Shown here: positions 19,557 to 27,652 of the stretch, one piece after another | How the letters are laid out: each line of letters opens with the position of its first letter | Numbering within the stretch: the first letter of the stretch is position 1 | NCBI GenBank assembly: GCA_016936015.1 | Contig: JAFGPV010000007.1 | Span: 1 to 40,326, forward strand | Length of the DNA: 40,326 nt | Origin: Pirellulales bacterium | Lineage (GTDB): Bacteria > Planctomycetota > Planctomycetia > Pirellulales > Thermoguttaceae | Direction: 5' to 3' | The notes under the pieces: generated by a model | What the model was told of the DNA's origin: nothing | The model's input: only the letters and a program-made list of their open reading frames with translations | The model's database searches: none | Program-made: the position numbers and the translations under genes

Positions 19557-21956
19557 CTTCTCCACCACGACCGCGTCCGCCGGACAGACCTGCCGGCAGG
19601 TGTCGCAGCGGGTGCACTTTTCTAAGTCGATGGTATGTTGGGCGTAGGGAGTGACCGGAATGGCCTCCACCGGACACTGCTGGGCGCAAAGCGTGCAGCC
19701 GATGCACTGCTCGGTGATGCGGTATTGGATCAGGGCCTTGCACCGCCCGGCGGGACAGCGGCCCTGCAAGTGGGCCTCGTACTCCTCGCGGAAGTAGCGG
19801 AGCGTGGAGAGGATCGGGTTGGGTGCGGTCCGGCCCAGTCCGCAGATGCTGCCGGCGCGAACCTGTTCGGCCAGGTTTTCCAGGGTTTCCAAGTCGTCGG
19901 GTTTCCCGTGACCGTCGCAGATCCGGTTCAAGATATCCAGCATCCGCCGGGTGCCGACGCGGCAGAAGGTGCATTTGCCGCACGACTGATCCTGGATGAA
20001 CCGTAAAAAGTACCGGGCGATATCGACCATGCAGTCGCTATCGTCCAGCACGACCAGGCCGCCGGAACCCATAATCGCCCCGACGTCGGCCAGGGCCTCG
20101 AAGTCGATGGGCGTATCGGCCAGCGCGGCGGGAACGCAGCCGCCGGAGGGGCCGCCGACCTGCACTGCCTTGAAGGTCCGCCCCTCGGCCACGCCGCCGC
20201 CGATCTCTTCGACAACCTGCCGGATCGTCACGCCCATGGGCACCTCGATCAGGCCGCCGCGCCGGACCTTGCCCGCCAGGGCGAAGACCTTGGTCCCCTT
20301 GCTGCGCGGAGTGCCCAGCCGGGCGAACTCGGCGGCACCGTGGCGGAAGATCCACGGCACGAGGGCGTAGGTCTCGACGTTGTTGACCAGCGTCGGTTTC
20401 CCCCACAATCCACATTGGGCGGGATACGGGGGGCGGAGCCGGGGCATGCCGCGACGGCCTTCTAACGTGGCGATCAGCGCCGTCTCCTCGCCGCAGACGA
20501 ACGCCCCGGCCCCCTCCTGGACCGTCAAGTGAAACGAAAAATCCGTTCCCAGGATCCCCTGACCTAGATATCCTTTCTGTTCGCAGTGCCGCAGGGCCTC
20601 GCGGATCCGCCGGACCGCCAGGGGATATTCCGCCCGGATGTAGAACATTCCCTCGCCGGCCCCCACGGCGTAGGCGGCGATCAGCATCCCCTCGATGATC
20701 CGGTACGGAAACGACTCCAACAGCATCCGGTCCATAAACGCCCCGGGATCGCCCTCGTCGCCGTTGCAGAGAATGTATTTCTTCTCGCTTGATTCTCGGC
20801 GCACGGCATCCCACTTCTCTCCGGTGGGAAAACCCGCCCCGCCCCGGCCGCGGAGCCCGGCGGACTGCACTTCTGCAATCACCTGCTCCGGCGTCAATTC
20901 CGCCAGACACAGTTTTAATGCATGAAAGCCGCCGTAGCGCAGGTACTCTTCCAGATCGGTCGGGTCGAGCCGGCCGCACTGCTCGGTGGCCACGTGCCGC
21001 TGCGGTCCCAGAAAGGCACAGACCGGCGGATCGCGGACGTCCAGGGCGTGACGCCGGACGGGATCGCCCGGCTCGTCGGTCAGCAGCCGATCCAACCCAT
21101 GCGCCACGGCGTAAGCGATCCGCCGCCGCAGCCCCCGGGGCCGAAAATGCTTCAGCACCAGCGTGGGAACCGATTCCGGCGGGACCCGGGCGTACCGCTG
21201 CGGCTCGCCGCCGGGCGGAACCAGTTCCACCAGGGGCGTCTGGTGGCACATCCCCACGCAACCGACGCGCTTGACCACGGCCGGCGCGCCGCTCTCGGCC
21301 AGCACCCGCTCGATCGCCTCGTGAACCTGGCCGCTCCCCTGGGCCACGCAGCAGGAACCCAACCCGACGCGGACTTCGCCCAATTCCAAGGGGGCAGCCT
21401 CCTTCTTGCCGCGAAAAAATCGGGACAGTCCCCGGCCTGTGTGAGAATGGTCGAACCGGCGCCGCGGCGGGCCAGCCTGCCGGCGTTCCAAAAAATCACG
21501 GAGCACCTCGCCGATCTTGTTCGGGACCAGTCGGCCGTAGGTCAGGCCGTCGATCTGGACCACGGGGGCCAGCGTGCAGCAGCCCAGGCAGGCCACTTTT
21601 TCCACGGTGAACACGCCCCGGGCGTCGGTGTCCTCGCCGTCGCCCAGTCCCAATTCCCGCTCGAGCGCCTCCTGCACCCGGCCCGCCCCCTTGACGTGGC
21701 ACGCCGTGCCGTGGCAGACGCGGATGATGTGTTCGCCCACCGGGCGGTGCCGGAACTGGGTGAAAAACGTCGCCACGCCGGTCACGTCGGCGGGAGTGAT
21801 TTCCGTCAGCTTACAGATCCGCTCCAGGGCCTCCGGCGGCAGGTACCGATAGTGGTTCTGCACGGCTTGCAAGATCGGGATCACCGCCGCCCGAGCCGTC
21901 CCCAGCCGGGCGACGGCCTGATCGATGAAGTGGAGATCCAGTTCGGGCATAAGCAT
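19518..21956 (-). CDS. NuoE-NuoF fusion, NAD(P)H diaphorase/flavin subunit (HydBC/Stn-like)
   Basis: Protein of 812 residues. Domain order: NuoE thioredoxin-like [2Fe-2S] (residues about 1-165; CHGTACHVKGA and CLGCCTLAP), a second thioredoxin-like ferredoxin domain (about 195-285; VGCVGMCHQTPLVEL), the NuoF domain with NADH/FMN motifs GLRGRGGAGFPTGEKW and CNGDEGDPGAFMDR (about 355-400), an SLBB region, the [4Fe-4S] motif CGKCTFCRVGTRRM, and a C-terminal 2x[4Fe-4S] ferredoxin (CIGCTLCAQQCPVEA, CTRCDTCRQVCPADA). This is the order found in HydB/HndC and in the Sporomusa-type transhydrogenase. No hydrogenase or formate dehydrogenase catalytic subunit lies in the window. The partner is the split [2Fe-2S]-GltD-like gene. 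The tail MPNDEGRRTKE is repeat-derived. Confidence 0.88.
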   Translation of the reverse strand: MLMPELDLHFIDQAVARLGTARAAVIPILQAVQNHYRYLPPEALERICKLTEITPADVTGVATFFTQFRHRPVGEHIIRVCHGTACHVKGAGRVQEALERELGLGDGEDTDARGVFTVEKVACLGCCTLAPVVQIDGLTYGRLVPNKIGEVLRDFLERRQAGPPRRRFDHSHTGRGLSRFFRGKKEAAPLELGEVRVGLGSCCVAQGSGQVHEAIERVLAESGAPAVVKRVGCVGMCHQTPLVELVPPGGEPQRYARVPPESVPTLVLKHFRPRGLRRRIAYAVAHGLDRLLTDEPGDPVRRHALDVRDPPVCAFLGPQRHVATEQCGRLDPTDLEEYLRYGGFHALKLCLAELTPEQVIAEVQSAGLRGRGGAGFPTGEKWDAVRRESSEKKYILCNGDEGDPGAFMDRMLLESFPYRIIEGMLIAAYAVGAGEGMFYIRAEYPLAVRRIREALRHCEQKGYLGQGILGTDFSFHLTVQEGAGAFVCGEETALIATLEGRRGMPRLRPPYPAQCGLWGKPTLVNNVETYALVPWIFRHGAAEFARLGTPRSKGTKVFALAGKVRRGGLIEVPMGVTIRQVVEEIGGGVAEGRTFKAVQVGGPSGGCVPAALADTPIDFEALADVGAIMGSGGLVVLDDSDCMVDIARYFLRFIQDQSCGKCTFCRVGTRRMLDILNRICDGHGKPDDLETLENLAEQVRAGSICGLGRTAPNPILSTLRYFREEYEAHLQGRCPAGRCKALIQYRITEQCIGCTLCAQQCPVEAIPVTPYAQHTIDLEKCTRCDTCRQVCPADAVVVEKRMPNDEGRRTKE

Positions 21957-22009
21957 TCAGCGGAGTCTATCAACGGGAACGATTGAAAACAAAAAAATCC
22001 ATCTCAATC

Positions 22010-22041
22010 CAACGCCCCGGGATTGCCATCCCGGGGCGTTG
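22010..22041. repeat. Palindrome family B, compact copy
   Basis: Perfect 14-bp stem (CAACGCCCCGGGAT, 22010-22023, with 22028-22041) and loop TGCC. It lies between the methylase stop and the NuoEF start. Longer forms are at 28752-28829 and 39107-39180. Confidence 0.85.
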
Positions 22042-22102
22042 TGTGCAATAGAATATATTGTACCGCCTTTCAAGGGAGAACGCTAAACAACAGTCGGGGA
22101 GA

Positions 22103-24511
22103 TTAGAGAACCGATTTTTCGCACAGCGCCTTTTCCGCCAGTTCGTCCATTTTCCGCTGCACTTCCTCGATGTTTTCTCCATCTTCCTGCAAGCGATGGG
22201 CCTGGCGGCTCAGCGCGGCAAGCTCGGTGTGCAAGGGCCGGTCGGGATCGAAATGTTGCAGCGCAAGGTAGTCCAAAATCCGGGGCGTACCAAAGCCCTT
22301 CCCTCCGCGGACGCTCAGCGCACGGATCAGCGCGTCGATCGGCCGGCTGTTGAGGAGGGCGCAGAGGTAGTGTGTTTCCTCAGTCGAGAGGCAGGGAATC
22401 AGCACGCAGGTCTCCTGCGGGACGACCGGTTTTCGGCCCAACAGGGGATGTTCGCAAGGCGCAACCGCCGTGGCCGTCACTCGCCGGTCCATCCGCCGCC
22501 AGACTACCTTGAAGGGCGCCAAGGTGTACGGCCCGACGTTGTACATCGAATAGAACGGCCCCCGGCTCTGGTAACGCCGATAGGCCGACCGGGCGCGAAG
22601 CGGCGTTTCGAATTGCCGCAAGTAGGCGTAAGTGTGGGGAAACGCCGCTTGCAGGCGCCCTTCGTCCAGGCCGCTCCGCCGGTCGGGGTCCTGGACCAGC
22701 AGAATCGCCAGCTGCGGCGCGGCGGCGTAGCGGCGCAGCTCGCTCCAACGCAGCAGCGGAAACAGCAGGTCCGGTTCGAGCAGCGTCTCCACGCTCTCGA
22801 CGGCGCATTTTCCCCGCTCGACGACGTTCCGCACCCGCACTCCCGCGGCGGTTTTTTCCAGGATTTCCAACCAGAAGACGCCGTTCAATCCGCCGCTGTT
22901 GGCCCCCAGATACGCACGGTACTGCGAGGGACCGATGTGAGGAAACTCCGTTTTTCGATCTCCGTCGGGATACAACAGCCAGGGAGAAGTCGGTTTCTGC
23001 GGATCAATCGGCCGGGCGAGATAATCCTCTGGAAAGCCGCCACCAGCGGTCGCGGAGCTGTCATCTGCTAAGCCGCAAACGGCTTTGCCGGGCGTCGTCC
23101 GCCACTTGACGTACTTCACCGGATACCGCGTTTCGTTTCCTTTTTCCAGGTAGATCACGCTGGTCCAATTGGCGGCGTCGCCGAAGGGCCGGGCCTCGAC
23201 GAAATCGTCCACCCGGAGCACGCGAAGCGCCGCCCCCTCCCGACTCAAGCGGAAGCGGCGGAAGCCGTCGCCGGCCCCTTGGGTCTGAAACAGCGTTTGG
23301 GTGATCACCAGGGCCAACCGGCCGCCGGGTTTCAGGTAGCGATCCGCCGCGGCATAGAGCATCAGCATCGAAAGATCTTTCTTCCCCCCGCCGTGCCGCG
23401 CCTCGGTCGCGGAGAGCGAAAACAGACCGTACTTCTCCCACAGCGGCTTCGTGGCCTCGCGATATTCCGCCGGCAAATTGTCCCAGGCAATCCACGGCGG
23501 ATTGCCGACGATCACGTCGAACGAAGGTGCGCCGGGTGCCATGCCCACGCTTGCGTGGGCATGTTGTGTCTGCCCCGAATTGGAACATGCCCTCGCAAGC
23601 GTGGGCATGGCACCCTCTGATTGCGTTCCTCCCAGCCGATCTAAAATCGAGTCCCCGAGAACAATCGGGGAGCATCCCTGTTCTTGCTCAGCAAAAAGGG
23701 GCCGATCCCTTTCTTTCTTTTCCGTCACGTCCTCCAACGCCAGAAAAACATTCGCCCGGGCGGTCAGCACGGCCAGCGGATTGACGTCGATCCCCCGCAC
23801 CCGATGCCACAACGTCTCCGGATGCGGCAACCGGCGCAACCGGCGGATGACCCCGAGCAGAAACGCCCCCGAGCCGCAGGCGGGATCCAAGACGCGGACG
23901 TCGGGAATCGTTTCCAGCGGGAGTTGATCGAGCACGTGCTCGACCAGCCACTCGGGCGTGTAATACTCACCCAGGACGTGCCGCACCGGCCGGGGAATCA
24001 AATCCTGATACAACCGCTGAAAGAGATCCGTGCCCTGGATCTCACCGATCTCCGGCCAGCCCTCCCGGAGCGCCGGGGAAACAACTTCTGACGCCGACCG
24101 GAAGAGCGCCGCCCAATCGGCCGGAAAGTCCCTCATTAAATGGTCTCGGTTACAGTGGCTCCGGCCGTGCGCCGCGCCGCGGACGATCGCGGCATAATAA
24201 AGCTTCAGCGCCCATAAAAAATGGAGGGCCGGGAACCGGTTCAGCCCCGCGTCGATTCGCCGGGCCAAGGTGTCTAGCGAGTTCTCGCAGCGGGCGAATT
24301 TCCCACCGCCCAAACTCCCGCCCAAGGCTCCCTCGGCAGCCGCCGCACTTTGCGGCGAGGAGAGCAACCGCAGCAGCCCGGGTAGACAGATCCGCAGCGC
24401 CGGCGAGCGTGGCCCGAACCGCCGGGCCAGATCTTCGGCGGTCGGCCGCTTTGACGCAGTTTCGCAGATCGGTGGGCAAGGACGGTCCATCGTCCGATTA
24501 ATTCTCGACAC
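22103..24511 (-). CDS. N6-adenine DNA methylase, type IIG/Eco57I-like
   Basis: Protein of 802 residues (ATG 24490 is an alternative start). It has a helical N-terminal part, then a class I methyltransferase core: the LGEYYTPEWLVEHVL motif, motif I VLDPACGSGAFLLG (residues about 205-218), and the catalytic motif IV NPPW in DVIVGNPPWIAWD (about 330-342). PGGRLALVITQTLFQT follows. The C-terminal half, with FKVVWRRMDRR, LCALLNSRPID and a coiled-coil end, looks like a target-recognition domain. I see no clear PD-(D/E)XK nuclease motif, so it may be a solitary methylase or a BREX/type IIG relative. Residues about 300-326 are encoded by a palindrome inserted just before motif IV. The reading frame is otherwise intact. 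No partner nuclease lies nearby. Confidence 0.82.
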   Translation of the reverse strand: MSRINRTMDRPCPPICETASKRPTAEDLARRFGPRSPALRICLPGLLRLLSSPQSAAAAEGALGGSLGGGKFARCENSLDTLARRIDAGLNRFPALHFLWALKLYYAAIVRGAAHGRSHCNRDHLMRDFPADWAALFRSASEVVSPALREGWPEIGEIQGTDLFQRLYQDLIPRPVRHVLGEYYTPEWLVEHVLDQLPLETIPDVRVLDPACGSGAFLLGVIRRLRRLPHPETLWHRVRGIDVNPLAVLTARANVFLALEDVTEKKERDRPLFAEQEQGCSPIVLGDSILDRLGGTQSEGAMPTLARACSNSGQTQHAHASVGMAPGAPSFDVIVGNPPWIAWDNLPAEYREATKPLWEKYGLFSLSATEARHGGGKKDLSMLMLYAAADRYLKPGGRLALVITQTLFQTQGAGDGFRRFRLSREGAALRVLRVDDFVEARPFGDAANWTSVIYLEKGNETRYPVKYVKWRTTPGKAVCGLADDSSATAGGGFPEDYLARPIDPQKPTSPWLLYPDGDRKTEFPHIGPSQYRAYLGANSGGLNGVFWLEILEKTAAGVRVRNVVERGKCAVESVETLLEPDLLFPLLRWSELRRYAAAPQLAILLVQDPDRRSGLDEGRLQAAFPHTYAYLRQFETPLRARSAYRRYQSRGPFYSMYNVGPYTLAPFKVVWRRMDRRVTATAVAPCEHPLLGRKPVVPQETCVLIPCLSTEETHYLCALLNSRPIDALIRALSVRGGKGFGTPRILDYLALQHFDPDRPLHTELAALSRQAHRLQEDGENIEEVQRKMDELAEKALCEKSVL
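23535..23614. repeat. In-frame palindrome inside the DNA methylase gene
   Basis: 31-nt arms (23535-23565 and 23584-23614; core ATGCCCACGCTTGCGTGGGC) match at 30 of 31 positions around an 18-nt loop. On the minus strand it is open and encodes AMPTLARAC and HAHASVGMAP, directly before the conserved motif IV. Confidence 0.9.
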
Positions 24512-24579
24512 TTTCCGCCCGTTGACAAGAGAGATGATTGCCGATCAGGAAATGAGGAAGAGGGTGTTTATCAAGAGGG

Positions 24580-24807
24580 TTACACCCACTCCAGGCCCGT
24601 TTCGCGCTTGATGCGGGTCTCGAATTCGCCCAGCAGGCCGCCGATCACGTCCCAGCGGTCGCCGCAGCGTAGCTCGATGTCGCCCTGCCGGTTGATGCGG
24701 ACCACGCTCTCCTCGTTGACGCCGAGTTGGTTCAACTCCTGCGGCGGCAACTCGTTGTCGCTGATGACTTGCTGTAGCGTTTTTCCGGACATTTCGATGA
24801 ATTGCAT
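24580..24807 (-). CDS. Small conserved-looking protein, unknown
   Basis: Protein of 75 residues from ATG 24807, chosen because GGGAGG lies 8 nt upstream. It is acidic and soluble, with no Cys and no membrane helix. It begins MQFIEMSGKTLQQVI and has VVRINRQGDIELRCGDRWDVIGGLLGEFETR (motif core about residues 35-62). The alternation of beta-strands and a final helix suggests a small alpha/beta fold. It lies 69 bp upstream of the methylase gene on the same strand and may be co-transcribed. I do not recognise a family. Confidence 0.6.
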   Translation of the reverse strand: MQFIEMSGKTLQQVISDNELPPQELNQLGVNEESVVRINRQGDIELRCGDRWDVIGGLLGEFETRIKRETGLEWV

Positions 24808-24835
24808 GGTTTCCGCCTCCCGCATCCGCTGCCCG

Positions 24836-24858
24836 GAGGACAGGCGTTCCCGCCTGTC
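24836..24858. repeat. Palindrome family G (GACAGGCRGGAAYGCCTGTC), copy 1
   Basis: 8-bp arms (24839-24846 and 24851-24858) with loop TTCC, followed on the plus strand by a T-rich run. The same word with its CCTCC tail recurs at 34385-34408 in the other orientation. Confidence 0.7.
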
Positions 24859-25023
24859 GGTTTTTCTCCTTTTTATAGTAATTCAACCATTGCCGATCGT
24901 CAATGAATTAGTCTTCAGACGGCCGTTTTTTTTGGGGGGGAAGGAATCGCCTGGGACGTAAAAACCGTGTTAAATTCCAGTGAATTTAGACAATTAAAAA
25001 ACCGGTCTCTAATCGGTCATTCT

Positions 25024-25071
25024 GAAGCAAAGCGAAGAATCTTATTGTGGGGCGGAACCTTCGCTTTGTTC
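25024..25071. repeat. Inverted repeat at the 3' end of ksgA
   Basis: GAAGCAAAGCGAAG (25024-25037) and CTTCGCTTTGTTC (25059-25071) are near-perfect complements. The ksgA stop (25042-25044) lies in the loop, so the last codons of ksgA are repeat-derived. Confidence 0.6.
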
Positions 25072-26049
25072 AGGCTGATCTTTGGACTCAGAGAGACCTT
25101 TCGACAGGATTTGGAGTTCTTTGCCCAGCCGGAGCAGGGTTTCCACGTCGAGTTGCTCGGCCCGCAGCGCCGGATCGAGGCCGAGGCGGGCCAGTAGGCC
25201 GTCCACGTCGGATTTGTCCAAATGTTCCCTCGCCGCGGAGAGGAGTTGCGCCCGGAGGTATTTGCGGCGGTGCAGGAACAGGCGGCGCACGAAATCGTGG
25301 AAGAAGACGTAATCGCCGACCTCCGCCCTCCGCCGGTCGTCGAAATCCAGGCGGACGAACGCGGAGAAGACCTTCGGCCGCGGCCAGAAGACGCTCGGCG
25401 GCAGAATCCGCAGCACCTCCGCCCGGCATTGGCACTGCACCCAAACGCTCAGCGCCCCGTAGTCCTTCGAGCCGGGCCGGGCGACCAGCCGGTCGGCCAC
25501 TTCCTTTTGAATCGTGACCGCCATCCGCCGCGGCGGCCGGGGAAGCGCCAAGAGGTTGGTCAGAATCGGCGTGGCCACTTGGTACGGCAGGTTGGCCACC
25601 AGCTTGAAGCACCGATTGGGGACTGTCCCAATTTTCTCGCAGAGAAAATGGGACTGTCCCCCTTTGGGTATTTCCCCGGAAGAGAGTTGTGCGTCCACGG
25701 CCGCCAGGACCTCCGAATTCAAACAATTTTTTGTCCGCAGCGCGTCGGTGCACAGCCGCGTCACGTTGGTCAGACCGTGCAACTCCTCGTCGGCCAGTTG
25801 GAACAGGCGGCGGTCGATCTCGACGGTCACTACGGCGGCCACGTGGGGGGCCATCAGCGCCGTCAGCCCGCCCGTGCCGGTCCCGACTTCCAGCACCACG
25901 TCGCCGGGCGAAAGCTCGGCCGCCTCGACCAGCACGTCGAGCAGGTTCAGATCGATCAGAAAATTCTGCCCGTAGCCGGTCCGCGGCCGGATGCCCGACT
26001 CCGCAAAACGCCGTTTGAGGAAGGATAAAGTCTGTTTCGGAGCGGGCAT
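25042..26049 (-). CDS. ksgA: 16S rRNA (adenine1518/1519-N6)-dimethyltransferase
   Basis: Protein of 335 residues against about 270 for typical KsgA. It dimethylates two adjacent adenines in the 3' hairpin of 16S rRNA late in 30S assembly. Motifs: YGQNFLIDLNLLDVLV, SAM-binding VVLEVGTGTGGLTALM, VVTVEIDRRLF, and the catalytic motif LVANLPYQVATPIL. The C-terminal small domain has PPSVFWPRPKVFSAFVRLDF. Extra length comes from two places. Residues about 128-145 (PKGGQSHFLCEKIGTVPNR) are encoded by a palindrome right before the NLPY catalytic motif. The charged tail (SESKDQPEQSEGSAPQ) runs into the inverted repeat at 25024. It is last in the psd-pssA-ribE-ksgA group. Confidence 0.93.
   Translation of the reverse strand: MPAPKQTLSFLKRRFAESGIRPRTGYGQNFLIDLNLLDVLVEAAELSPGDVVLEVGTGTGGLTALMAPHVAAVVTVEIDRRLFQLADEELHGLTNVTRLCTDALRTKNCLNSEVLAAVDAQLSSGEIPKGGQSHFLCEKIGTVPNRCFKLVANLPYQVATPILTNLLALPRPPRRMAVTIQKEVADRLVARPGSKDYGALSVWVQCQCRAEVLRILPPSVFWPRPKVFSAFVRLDFDDRRRAEVGDYVFFHDFVRRLFLHRRKYLRAQLLSAAREHLDKSDVDGLLARLGLDPALRAEQLDVETLLRLGKELQILSKGLSESKDQPEQSEGSAPQ
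25618..25662. repeat. In-frame palindrome inside ksgA (GGGGACnGTCCC family)
   Basis: Arms 25618-25638 and 25642-25662 share GGGGAC(T/A)GTCCCA(A)TTTTCTC, with a short loop. On the minus strand it reads through in frame and encodes about 15 residues just before the NLPY motif. Confidence 0.85.
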
Positions 26050-26054
26050 GGATT

Positions 26055-26182
26055 ATTGCAAATTGGCCATTGCAAATTGCAAATTGCAAATTGAACGACA
26101 GTAATTATGAACGGGTAACTTGGTTTTTCTCATTTGACATTCGTCATTCTTTCGTCATTCGGCCTTCGTCATTCGTCATTCA
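26055..26182. repeat. TTGCAAA tandem repeat plus AATGACGAA-family repeat between ribE and ksgA
   Basis: 26055-26093 holds about four units of ATTGCAA(A)TTG. 26138-26182 holds about five units of CGTCATTC/CTTCGTCATTC. The ribE stop (26169-26171) and its last codons (MNDE) are read from the second block. Confidence 0.75.
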
Positions 26183-26783
26183 TTTCCTTCCAGTTTCTCG
26201 CCTCAAATAACCTTTGCACGTACTTGGCCAGGATATCGGTTTCGAGGTTGACCTTGCCGCCGACCAGCAGCGGGCCGAGCGTGGTGACGGCCAGCGTGTA
26301 GGGGATCAGGGCGATGCTGAAGCGGTCCGGTAGGCTCTCGACGATTGTCAGGCTCACGCCATCCACGGCGATCGATCCTTTCGAGGCCATCTGCAGGGCC
26401 AGCGGCCGGGGAACCGAGAACCAGAAGGTCGACCAATCGCCCTGGTCCTGGCGGGACAACAATTCGCCGGTGCCGTCGATATGGCCGCTGACGAAGTGGC
26501 CGCCCAGCCGCCCGCTCACCGCCAGCGACCGTTCCAGGTTCACGCGGCCGCCGGGCTGCAAATCGCCGAGATTCGTCCGGGCCAGCGTCTCCGGCCCCGC
26601 CTGGAAGGCGAACGTCTCGCCGGCCGCTTCGATCACCGTCAGGCAGCAGCCGTTCACGCAGATGCTGTCGGCCACCTTGGTCTCCGCGGCGATTTTCGGT
26701 TCGCGGACCACGATCCGGCACCCCGGCGGTTCGGGGCGAAGTTCCACGACAGCGCCTAACGCTTCGACGATTCCGGAAAACAT
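26169..26783 (-). CDS. ribE: Riboflavin synthase, alpha subunit type
   Basis: Protein of 204 residues from ATG 26783, with AAGGAG 8 nt upstream. It converts two 6,7-dimethyl-8-ribityllumazine into riboflavin. The two homologous lumazine-binding halves are clear. N-half: MFSGIVEALGAV, SICVNGCCLTV and GGHFVSGHIDGTG. C-half: GSIAVDGVSLTIVE, IALIPYTLAVTTLG and LETDILAKYVQRL. The paired Cys (GCCL) and the LV/NL-rich strands are as in the family. The last residues (EMNDE) are repeat-derived, so the native end was likely near LFEARNWK. The start lies 11 nt after the pssA stop, so the two are likely co-transcribed. The other rib genes are not in the window. Confidence 0.94.
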   Translation of the reverse strand: MFSGIVEALGAVVELRPEPPGCRIVVREPKIAAETKVADSICVNGCCLTVIEAAGETFAFQAGPETLARTNLGDLQPGGRVNLERSLAVSGRLGGHFVSGHIDGTGELLSRQDQGDWSTFWFSVPRPLALQMASKGSIAVDGVSLTIVESLPDRFSIALIPYTLAVTTLGPLLVGGKVNLETDILAKYVQRLFEARNWKEMNDE

Positions 26784-26793
26784 GGCAGACTCC

Positions 26794-27612
26794 TTAAAAC
26801 AACGGCTCTTCCCGCCGTCGGTGCCGCACGTATTTCTCCCAGGCCCAATGGACCGGTCCGTAAAGGACAAACGCACAACACAACAGCGGGACGGCGTAGC
26901 CGCGCAACAGCATCACGGTCATCAGGGCGAAGACCACGCCGACTACGTGGGCGAAACTCCGCTGGCCGCGGAAGAGTTGGTTGACCACGTGGGGGTAAGG
27001 GAACCGGGAGACCATCAACAGTGCCACCAGGACGGCAAAGTAGGGGAGGACGTGCTGCAAGACCACGTCGATCACCTCCCGGGCCTCCTGCCGGAAGGCG
27101 GTTTCGTTGAGCAGGGTGTAAATCATGATCGCAAAGCCGGCGATGGCCGCCGCCCCGGCCGGACAGGGCAGACCGTTGAACTGCAAATGCTCGTCCTCGT
27201 CGCTGGTCTCGACGTTGAACCGCGCCAATCGCAACGCGGCGCAGGCCGCGTAGAGCGCTGCAATCACCCAGATCGTCTGGTTGTGGGCGATCACGAACCG
27301 CGGACACATCTTCACCAGCAGGAAGCCCGGGGCCACGCCGAAAGTGACCAGGTCGCAGAGACTGTCCAACTGGGCGCCGAAGTCGCTGGTCGCCCGCGAA
27401 AGCCGCGCCACGTAGCCGTCCAGGCCGTCGAAGACCATTGCCAAAAAAATCAGCCAGCCGCTGATCATCACGTTGTGCGCGTCGCTGATCACCCAACTCC
27501 CCTCGTCCGGCTTGACGACCCGGGCGGCCACCACGATCGCAAAAAAACCGCACACCAGGTTGCCGAGCGTCAGCAACGTGGGAAAAACGGCGATCGTGCG
27601 AAGGGGACGCAT
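26794..27612 (-). CDS. pssA: CDP-diacylglycerol-serine O-phosphatidyltransferase
   Basis: Protein of 272 residues with about seven membrane helices. It makes phosphatidylserine from CDP-diacylglycerol and serine in the inner membrane. The CDP-alcohol phosphotransferase signature DGLDGYVARLSRATSDFGAQ-x3-D-x3-D is complete (residues about 63-88), and the N-terminal helix begins IAVFPTLLTLGNLVCGF, usual for PssA. The C-terminus is basic (WEKYVRHRRR). It lies 20 nt after psd, so product and next enzyme are made from one operon. GGGATTA tandem repeats occupy the psd-pssA junction. Confidence 0.94.
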   Translation of the reverse strand: MRPLRTIAVFPTLLTLGNLVCGFFAIVVAARVVKPDEGSWVISDAHNVMISGWLIFLAMVFDGLDGYVARLSRATSDFGAQLDSLCDLVTFGVAPGFLLVKMCPRFVIAHNQTIWVIAALYAACAALRLARFNVETSDEDEHLQFNGLPCPAGAAAIAGFAIMIYTLLNETAFRQEAREVIDVVLQHVLPYFAVLVALLMVSRFPYPHVVNQLFRGQRSFAHVVGVVFALMTVMLLRGYAVPLLCCAFVLYGPVHWAWEKYVRHRRREEPLF

Positions 27613-27621
27613 GAAAAGAGA

Positions 27622-27652
27622 GGGATTAGGGATTAGGGATTAGGGGGGGGAT
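27622..27652. repeat. GGGATTA tandem repeat at the psd-pssA junction
   Basis: Three units of GGGATTA followed by a G8 run. The psd stop and its last Pro/Asn codons are in this stretch. Related words occur at 19475-19505. Confidence 0.8.

Noticed and set aside
23535-23614. Palindrome as possible CRISPR or attachment site
   Set aside because: Only two inverted arms with a short loop; no regular direct repeats with unique spacers and no cas or integrase gene in the window.
27622-27652. GGGATTA repeats as telomere-like or replication signal
   Set aside because: Only three units, beside many similar simple repeats in this genome segment; no origin features nearby.
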